A stretch of DNA of 64,000 nucleotides from Scopulariopsis brevicaulis (lineage: Eukaryota; Ascomycota; Sordariomycetes; Microascales; Microascaceae), in contig JAGFNX010000179.1 in the NCBI GenBank assembly GCA_017657125.1, forward strand, positions 29,203 to 93,202, given 5' to 3'. The notes below the pieces were generated by a model. That model did no database searches. It saw only the letters and a program-made list of their open reading frames with translations, and was not told where the DNA came from. The translations under genes were made by a program, and so were the position numbers. Position 1 is the first letter of the stretch. The number at the start of each line of letters is the position of its first letter. Below are positions 56,605 to 64,000 of this stretch, one piece after another.

Positions 56605-57235
56605 GACGAGCGTGATTGGACGGGAGCTGAGTAAATTAGTATCGAGGGAAGGTGGAAGTTGTTTATTGCGAAGATTGTGAGTGGCACTGATGTTGGACCT
56701 GGGGACGATGGTTCGGGTTGGAGAATAAAGTACGAGAAGACGTGATGGTGGCAAGTGGGCTTGGGTTTCAAGGGATCGGCCGGATTTTAGGCAGGGCAAA
56801 GCGGCTAGCGCGTGACCCTCGGAATATACTCGGCAATACTCGGTATCTTAATGGGCTCATTCCAGATCCGGCGCCGTGAACCCGTAGACAGCTCTCTTTG
56901 TTTTCTGTTGTCTCACGCTTTAATGGTGATTGAGATCAAAGAATCCAAGAATAGCTGTATTTTAGAATTCAGACATGAATGATTTTCACGTCTTTTAGGG
57001 TTTCTCCTCAAGTACTTGGTCGGAATAAAGAGTTCGCATCAGTGATAAGACTGATGACAAGTGGTGGCACCTGACAGCCCCGCCCCCCCCACGGGATGCC
57101 GAACCTACGTCAACGAGATCCAACTCCCTCACCTCCCTCATCCTGAACTCTTATGGACATCAGCCAGCAGCAAGTTTTCTCATTCTCAGTCCATCGGTTA
57201 TCCTGCCTTCGCGACCCCCATCGGTGACATGACGG
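56605..57235. other. Divergent promoter interval, THP3-like / VPS36
   Basis: 631 bp between divergent start codons. It contains two TACTCGG words near 56825-56845. Nothing coding was recognised. Confidence 0.45.
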
Positions 57236-59229
57236 ATGTTTCTGAAAAGCATAGACCTCACTACTGCGCTCCGCCCGTCCTATCTCCCTGACGAGGTTCT
57301 TCTGTTCGTGCAGGATAATGTCGGCTTATATGAGGGGTAAGTTTTGCGACCCGAGGCCAAGACATCGCCACATATGCTAATCAGTCGTCGCGCAACAGGA
57401 AGTTCAAACTTCCCAAGCAGCAGAATGGTCAGGTCTATCTGACTTCTCACCGCATCTGCTACGTTGATAAGGAGGCGCCTCGAGAGCACTCTGTTGCCCT
57501 GGATCTGAAGGCGGTTGAGAGATATGAATTCTACGTACGCCAGCGCTACTGTTGCCTACACCGCCGAACACTAACAATGCCATTCTAGGCCGGGTTTCTC
57601 AAGTCATCCGCAAAGATCACACTTGTCCCGAAACCGCCCAAACGCATCGATGCCGCTCCAGCAAGGGGGTCCAGTCGGTCCACCCCTCGGGTACGGCAGC
57701 CCCAGTTGCAACCTGTAACAGCGGCGACTTGGGTATGCGTGATATGCAGCTTCTCCAACCCGGTCCCTTCCAACTTTGACCCTGCAACCGCGACCGCCCA
57801 CACGCCTCTACCACCTTGTCTTGCGTGCGGCATCAAGCCGACGCTTACTCACGTTTTGAAGGCGGCCATAGCGAACGCCAACAATCGAACCCCTGCAACC
57901 CCACCGACCGCAGGGAGCATTAACACATCACTTCCGCTACGGCCCCAATCGTCAAGCCCGCGGTCTGCCGATGTTTCCTCTGGCCTGGGCTCCCCGGGCC
58001 CTGCGCCAAGTAGTCCTGCGGTTGATGCCGGCGGATCATTCCAGTGCCCGAGGTGTACCTTTACGAATCACCCGTCCCTGCTCTCGTGCGAAATGTGCGG
58101 GGCATCACTCATCACCCGGGATGATCCAGCTCCTATTCCCAAGGACACGAACCGGATAGAGTCCCCCGGCCCGGTATCAGCCGGGGGCCCCTCGAAGGCC
58201 GGCAGTTTGGAAGTTGTTAAGGTATCTTTCCGCGGAGGTGGCGAGAAGATCTTCCACGAGCGGTTAAAGGGGGCCATGACACAGAGGAAGTGGCTCCTGC
58301 ACGGCGCGCCTCCTATCCCAAAGAGCACTCGGGCCGGCGACGAATCGCCAAGCACGCCCAGTTCAGAGGGGGAGGGCAGGTCCCAGAGGAAAGCGGCGGG
58401 CATTGCTGCGCTGGAGCAGAGAGGGCTGGATATGCGGAAGAATAACGAGCTGATGATCGGGGATGCATTTGAAGACCTAGAGTCACTGATGGCTTCGGCT
58501 AAGGAGATCGTGGCATTGGCGGAGCAATTCGCCCGGCAGGGAAGCGGCCTCGGAGGGAACGCGGCGCTCGAGGCGAGCGCACTGGTGAACCAGCTGGGTC
58601 TGGTCACAACCAAAGACATCGTCGGAGGCGGAAGCAGCTCAGAGACCCTCTACCTCTCCGAGCTCTCACGAAACCTAGCGGAGTTCCTAACGGACGACGC
58701 GAGGGGCGTGTTGAAGAAGGCTGGAGGCATCATCAGTCTCGTCGACCTGTGGGCGACGTTCAACCGGGCTCGGGGCGGCGTGGAGCTCGTTAGCCCGCGG
58801 GACTTTGAAAAGGCGGCAATGATGTGGGAGAAGCTGAAGCTGCCCGTCCGGCTGCGGAAGTTCAAGAGCGGCGTGATGGTCGTGCAGAGCCACGACAGGA
58901 CGGACGAGACGACCATCGCGGCGCTGCTCGCGTGGCTGGACGACCTGCACGAGTTCCCGCCCGAGAAGGAGGTGCCGTGGGAGTGGCACCAGTTCGGCCT
59001 GGGGGTCACGGCGCAGGACGCGGCGCAAAGGTTTGGGTGGAGTATTGGTGTGGCGGAGGAGGAGCTAGAAATGGCGGAGGAGAGGGGGGTCGTGTGTCGC
59101 GAGGAGGGGATCGAGGGACTGAAGTTTTGGAAAAATTACATTGATACTGGGGATATCAAGATGCCCGACCCGGAGGATGAGGAGATGAAGCGGATTACGA
59201 GGGTTTTGCGGGAGAGTGGGTTCCTGTGA
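57236..59229 (+). CDS. VPS36: ESCRT-II subunit Vps36
   Basis: Exons 57236-57336, 57399-57534 and 57589-59229 give 625 residues. The GLUE domain (a split PH fold) starts LRPSYLPDEVLLFVQDNVGL and continues KLPKQQNGQVYLTSHRICYV. It is interrupted by two NZF zinc fingers at about 127-160 (TWVCVICSF, PPCLACG) and 230-252 (FQCPRCTFTNHPSLLSCEMC), as in yeast Vps36. The domain resumes with KVSFRGGGEKIFHERLKGAM. Residues about 370-625 are the helical/winged-helix Vps36/Snf8 region (MASAKEIVALAEQFARQ, LSRNLAEFLTD, DRTDETTIAALLAW). Vps36 binds ubiquitin and PI3P and recruits ESCRT-II to endosomes. Introns carry GTAAGT and GTACGC donors, with a CTAAC branch in the second. Confidence 0.92.
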
Positions 59230-59989
59230 CGTCTAGATGAATGAGTTCGACCACGGCTGGGATGGAACCATAGATGTTATATACCCGAGGGCTCAATTCA
59301 TATGTGTTCACTTTGCGAGATTGATCTAGCGAGTGTGTGAAAACGAGTAAAATGAGGTGATTCTGGGGGGCTCCTTGGGGACTTTCTTAGTCCTTGTTTA
59401 CGGTTTGTTCGTGCATCGTGTCCGTTTCGTGGCGGAGTCAGGTAATGTGAAGGACCGACTCGACTCGCTTCACGGGACAGGGGGTTCGTAGCGGGAGGAG
59501 ACCGCGTCAGAGCACTGATGTCCGCGCGTTTGCTCGCGTGTCCAGGCGACTCCACTGACACAGTAGCGCACGGTTCCACCGGAACAAGCCTGCAATGTGC
59601 TTCCCCGGACCCTCCCTACGCGACAGAAATACCTTCCCCAGCGCAGCCCGATCCTTCCGCATTCGTAATACCTGACGTATTGTGATTCGCATAGCAAATT
59701 GGGGGCTAGAGGGTTGCCTAAAGCTTTATATTGGGGGCCTAATCGTCTGCGGGGTATGAGGGGAGTCGTCCGTTGTCCCGCTGCGCCTCGTCAGCACTTC
59801 GTATCTCGACGCCGATTTACGACGATATCGACGGAGCGCTGGGTGATAAAGCCGGGTCTCTCTTCTTCATACGGAGCAACTCCCTCGCATTCCTCTTCAC
59901 GCAGGTCAACTCGGACTAAAGTCCCCCCGCCCCAGCTTCAACCTCTCGGTTCTCGATCGAGCAGCATCCGATTTTCCTCGTCAGTCTAC
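59230..59989. other. Interval between VPS36 and the S9 peptidase
   Basis: Contains the 3' end of VPS36 and the leader of the peptidase. The peptidase frame stays open upstream of its presumed ATG from at least 59756, with Arg/Ser-rich translation. See the peptidase entry. Confidence 0.45.
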
Positions 59990-62426
59990 ATGCCATCCGA
60001 CATGCTCATCGCCGAGAAGTTCACCCCCGAGGTCATGCTCGGGGCCCCGCGCCGGAGCCCCGCGGTGCCGAACCATGACGGCACGCTCGCGCTCTATACC
60101 GTCTCTTCCTACGACTTTGTGGAGGGGAAGAAGAGTAAAGAGCTCAAGGTCATGGAGATCCAGACGGGGATCTCCCATGTGCTATCCAGCGACGAGAACA
60201 TCACTGAGGCGCTGTGGCTTCCGGGGAAGAGCGAGGTCGTTTGTCTGATGAAAGGGGAGAAGGGCGCAACTCGCCTTGTCCTAACGGGTGCTACCCAAGC
60301 GGTGGAGAAGGGGCGTGTGGTCGCCGAGTTTGATGGTCCCTTGAAAGGGATGAAGCTCAAGCGGTTGGATAACGGGGGCATCGCTTTTGCGGCCGTGGGT
60401 CTCCTCGGCAGCGATGGAAAGCTGTTCAACGATGAGAAGGAGAAGAAGAGGAGTACCGCTCGCGTGTTCGATACCTCGGATGTATGGATGGTAAGAGATA
60501 TCAACACTGACCCCGTCTTTACTTTTGGCCACTAGTCCGCAGTTATGATATTGACTCCTCATTGTAGTGGGATACGATGAAAAAAGAGAAGAAGTATGTA
60601 ATCTGGTACACTCAGCTGACCAGGACCGCGGATGGCTCCTGGTCTCCAGACAGTGAACTCCAGAACCTCCTCCACGGCACGGACCTCGAGGTTCGCGGGG
60701 TCTACGACGTCGAAGAGCCGCAGAAACATTACGATATCAGCACCAAGGGAATCCTATTCGACGCATCCTCCCCGAAACCCGAGGACGACGTCACCCGATG
60801 GAACTGCTCCGACCTGTACTTCGTCCACCTCCCTTCTTTCGCAGAGGAGGCCCCTCGGAAACCCGAGATGGTGACTGTAGGAAACAAGCGGATAGTGGGA
60901 ACGTACCAGGATGTGCAGATCTCCCCCGATGGAGAGGTCATGGCCTTCCTATTCATGCCCTACGAAGACGACGCGAATGTACGTCTCTATCTGGGCCACC
61001 TAGGCTCCCTCGATGCCCTCGACGTATGCAGGGAACTTATCGGTCGGGAGCCGCGATTGGTACCAAGCGGCGTGAAGTTTGCAGGGTCCTCGGACTCGCT
61101 GCTACTCACCACTGAGGATTGCGGGCGTGTCACCCTCCAGTCTCTCAAGCTCCAGTCCTCAGAGTATCCGAACATGGTCTTCAATGCGTCCGGCGTCCCG
61201 TCTCACTACCCCCTAATCCTACGCCTCCAGTCTTTCGAAGACCCAGTAACAATCTTCAAGAACGGCTCCGTCGCGGAGTTCCATCCGCTCGTCGATGGGG
61301 CCTGGGACAAGCTTCTCGTGTCGAGCACCAGCTTCGTTGACAACAGTCTCTGGCAAGTCATTGACACGAGACAAACAGTCGAGCCCAAAGTCGTGTCATC
61401 CGCCACGCGGCACGGCGCCAGGTTCGGACTGAAGCACTCTATGGTATCGGAGTTCTGGTATGAGGGCGCCGACGAAGTGTGCGTGCACGCCTTTATCATC
61501 AAGCCGAGCAACTTCGACCCTGCGAAGAAGTATCCGTGGGTGCTGGTACCGCATGGGGGACCGGTGGGTGCATGGAATGATGGCTGGAGTGCTAGGGTGA
61601 GTGGGCTCTCCTGCCTTATCTATGTTTGAGGCCCGCGGTAGCTAACCTTGCGAAGTGGAATGCGGCGCTGTGGGCAGAGCAAGGATATGTGATCGTGATG
61701 CCGAACATTGCGGGGAGCGTGGGTTACGGTCATGACTTCACAGCTAGTAAGCTGACTTCTCCCTCGGAAAGCGGGATCGGTGTGCATCACTAACACTTGC
61801 TTTTAGGGGTCTATGGGTCTTGGGGAGGCGCCCCGTACGAGGATCTTGTCAACTTGATGCGCTATCTCGAGGAGCTCTCTTACCTTGACATGGAAAGGGC
61901 GGCCATTGCGGGGGCGAGCTACGGCGGGTACCTCGTCAGCTGGATCTTTGGCCACGACCTCGCCACAAAGGTGCGTGTTCCTCTCGTTCCTCCCGTCGCT
62001 CTCCTCTACTGACATTGACACTCACAGTTCCGCTGCGCCATCTGGCACGACGGCGTCACCTCCCTCCCAAACATAATGCTAACCGGCGACATCCGCGAGA
62101 CCCCACCCCATTTCTCCGGCCCCCCTCTACCCTGGTCGCCCCCGGCCTCGGACCAGCTCGCAAAGTGGGACCCGTCCCGGCCTGACCTCCTCGCGAACTG
62201 GCACCGTGCCCCGCCTACGCTCGTCATCCACGGGCAGCGTGACTGGCGGTGCCCAGTCACGGAGGGTCTCGCGGCGTACAGGGCGCTCAAGGCGCAGGGT
62301 GTCGAGGCGAGGTTCATGACGTTTGAGGACGAGGGGCACTGGGTTGAGGGGTGTGAGAACTCGAGGGCTTGGCATCGGGAGGTGTTTTCGTGGTTGAAGA
62401 GGCATATTGGTGGTGGGCAGGGGTGA
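59990..62426 (+). CDS. Prolyl oligopeptidase family (S9) serine peptidase, DPP5-like
   Basis: Exons 59990-60490, 60568-61596, 61656-61746, 61807-61970 and 62028-62426 give 727 residues. The N-terminal roughly 480 residues form a beta-propeller (LALYTVSSYDFVEGKKSKEL, SPDGEVMAFLFMPYEDDANV). The alpha/beta-hydrolase part includes VLVPHGGPVGAWND, the nucleophile motif AGASYGGY (about Ser577), HGQRDW (about Asp667) and DEGHWV (about His699). The pattern matches fungal dipeptidyl-peptidase 5-like acylaminoacyl/S9C enzymes. I see no secretory signal peptide at the chosen ATG, so a cytosolic enzyme is likely. An in-frame ATG at 59756 would add 78 residues rich in Arg and Ser with few acidic residues, resembling a mitochondrial presequence. 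All four introns keep the frame. Confidence 0.87.
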
Positions 62427-62779
62427 TGGGGTTGACGTTGGGTTATGGGGTCTCGGTGGTATGTTCTGGGAGAGAAGCGCCGTGTATGCTTAAATATCGT
62501 CAGTCGTGTATGAGTTATGCTAGGCTTGCTAATGATACGTCTCAATCTGGTATAAAAGCAAATAAAACGAGTCCAAATCCGCATGCCATCATCTTCAAGA
62601 TCGTTTAAATCCGTCGCTCATGAAAGCCAAAACGTCGCCCGTACTTGGAACAGGGGTACCCGGCCCCGCCGGCCAGTATACAAGGCGGAAACAACTCTCC
62701 ATACCCAACCTCTTAACGCAGCATCCGAGCTTGTTAGTTACGCCTCATATAACTTCCGGCGTCGAACAGATTCGCCCAA
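62427..62779. other. Convergent interval between peptidase and channel genes
   Basis: 353 bp holding two 3' ends. Nothing else recognised. Confidence 0.5.
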
Positions 62780-63919
62780 CTAGGGCCCCGCCTGCTGCCG
62801 CCGCTGCATCTCAAGCACAACATTCGTCAACCGCTCAATCTTATCGCTCATCTCCGCCATCCGCGCCTCAACCTGCGCCATCCCCTCAACCTCAACTTCC
62901 TTCCCCTCCTCGACAGCCGTCGCGCCCGAAGACTCCGACTGCGGTGGCGGACGGGTCCCGGAATGCGTATCCAGCCGCGGACCCTTGAACCCCGCAAAGT
63001 CGTCGACGACATCGCGGCTCCGGACGGCCTCGTACAGGCGGATGATGCCCACGATGGGGGCGTGTGTGATGCGCAGAAGGACAATCCGGCCCGCGCGGAA
63101 GTGGTTCTCCGAGTGCAGGAATAGGCGCAGGGGCCTAAAGACCACGAGGGAGATGAGGTTGAGCGGCGGCAGGAAGTGCGTGAGGCGCGAGCTGGTGCTC
63201 GCCTCGAGGACGTAGACGCTGTACACGTATAGGTACTCCTCCCTCGCGTGGCCGATGACGCGCGAGAAGCTGTTGGAGAGCATACCCGTCAGGGACCCCG
63301 TGAGCAGGAACGAGCTGAGGCAGATGAAGAGGAGCATGAGCGGCGGGCCGAAGACGAGGTCGATGTCGTTCATGACCTCTATCCCCACGCCGCTGGACCC
63401 GAAGAAGATTTTCGTGAGTATCATGGTGATGCGCGAGAAGGAGAAGGTGTTGCGGCCGACGAGGGAGAAGGTGGTTAGGAAGCCGAGGTAGATTACGACG
63501 ACGAAGACCATGAACTTTAGGAAATCCTTGCCCATCTCTTTGAAGCACGGGATTAGCGTGCCCCAGTAGGGGCTTAGGCTGAGGAAGGAGAAGATGCGGG
63601 GGACCATGAATAGGGCTTCGAGGGCGAGTATGTCGAAGGCTACGTCTACGACTGCGGCGTTTTCCGTTGTTGTGCCGATAACCCCTGGGTGCGTGTTAGT
63701 CGTGACCGGGAGGCGAGACACGTCGTGTCAGGGAGGAAACTCACGCAGAGAGGCAAAGATTATTCCAATGGTTATCATGATCATGTCAAATACGTTCCAC
63801 ACGTCGGAGGTATAAAAGATCGACCCGGCATCGTTCCACGCGCTCAGCTCGTCGTAGAGGAATGCAGCGAGCCACACATACAGGGCGTATTCGGCGCGAG
63901 TAATGGTGGTGGTGTCCCG
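62780..63919 (-). CDS. YVC1: Yvc1-like (TRP-type) cation channel, 3' part
   Basis: Two visible exons (about 63919-63745, then 63684-62780) encode roughly 360 C-terminal residues; the 5' part lies beyond the window. Reading: AEYALYVWLAAFLYDELSAW, FDMIMITIGIIFASL, VVDVAFDILALEALFMVPRI, KFMVFVVVIYLGFLTTFSLV, MILTKIFFGSSGVGIEVMND and PPLMLLFICLSSFLLTGSLT are hydrophobic segments matching helices S3-S6 and the pore of fungal Yvc1-like vacuolar calcium-release channels. FGSSGVG sits in the pore-loop position. The C-terminus has a basic linker and a coiled coil (MAEMSDKIERLTNVVLEMQR). The 59-bp intron has GTGAGT..CTAAC..CCCAG. The acceptor at about 63920 (GCCAAG) is tentative, because an in-frame stop lies at 63940-63938. 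Confidence 0.75.
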
Positions 63920-63963
63920 CTTGGCCCCGGGTGTCAGTCAGAGAGGCAAGGGCGTTAGGGACC

Positions 63964-64000
63964 CGGGGGGGGGGGGGGGGGGGGGGGGGNGNTNCCCCAA
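63964..64000. other. Poly-G run with ambiguous bases (assembly edge)
   Basis: A run of about 25 G residues leads into a mix of N and other bases. This is typical of a low-quality read end or contig join rather than biology. The channel gene upstream exon is probably lost here. Confidence 0.8.

Overview
This window is nuclear DNA of a filamentous ascomycete (Pezizomycotina, most likely Sordariomycetes-like). The evidence is short introns (mostly 54-113 bp) with GT..AG ends and CTAAC/CTGAC-type branch sites, about one gene per 3 kb on both strands, no operons, and proteins whose best recognisable relatives are fungal housekeeping factors. All calls come from reading the sequence and from memory of protein families; no database search was run.

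Layout. 0-9 kb: last exon of a Rho-GDI (+), a Ppg1-type protein phosphatase (-), a small four-helix membrane protein (-), and a zinc-knuckle, proline/arginine-rich nuclear-type protein (+). 9-23 kb: importin-9/Kap114 (+), PI31-type proteasome regulator (-), Rev7 (+), a large Bud3-type Rho-GEF (-), and a stub of Dcc1 (+) followed by a decayed second copy of one of its segments. 23-39 kb: RNF216-like RBR E3 ligase (-), Rad4/XPC (-), Cuz1-type AN1 zinc-finger protein (-), MTP18-type mitochondrial fission factor (-) divergent from ATP synthase subunit ATP19 (+), and Ayr1-like reductase (-). 39-47 kb: thymidylate synthase (+) with an MCB-like box upstream, a broken DUF7580-type accessory gene (-), a TpA-rich decayed patch, and an intronless CENP-B-type HTH protein (+). 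47-64 kb: Bem1 scaffold (-), about 5 kb without a convincing gene, Thp3/LENG8-type SAC3 protein (-), Vps36 (+), an S9 serine peptidase (+), and the 3' part of a Yvc1-like cation channel (-) running into a poly-G/N assembly edge.

Shared themes. Several genes serve Rho/Cdc42 polarity and septation (Rho-GDI, Bud3, Bem1) or DNA replication and repair (Rev7, Dcc1 stub, Rad4, thymidylate synthase). They are scattered rather than clustered. There is no secondary-metabolite cluster, CRISPR array, rRNA gene or convincing tRNA. The most unusual content is between 40.9 and 44.2 kb (a gene disabled at TGG->TAG positions, as expected of RIP or similar C->T mutation) and between 21.9 and 22.7 kb (truncated, partly duplicated DCC1). 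No clearly new biological system was found; the remainder is an ordinary conserved fungal segment.
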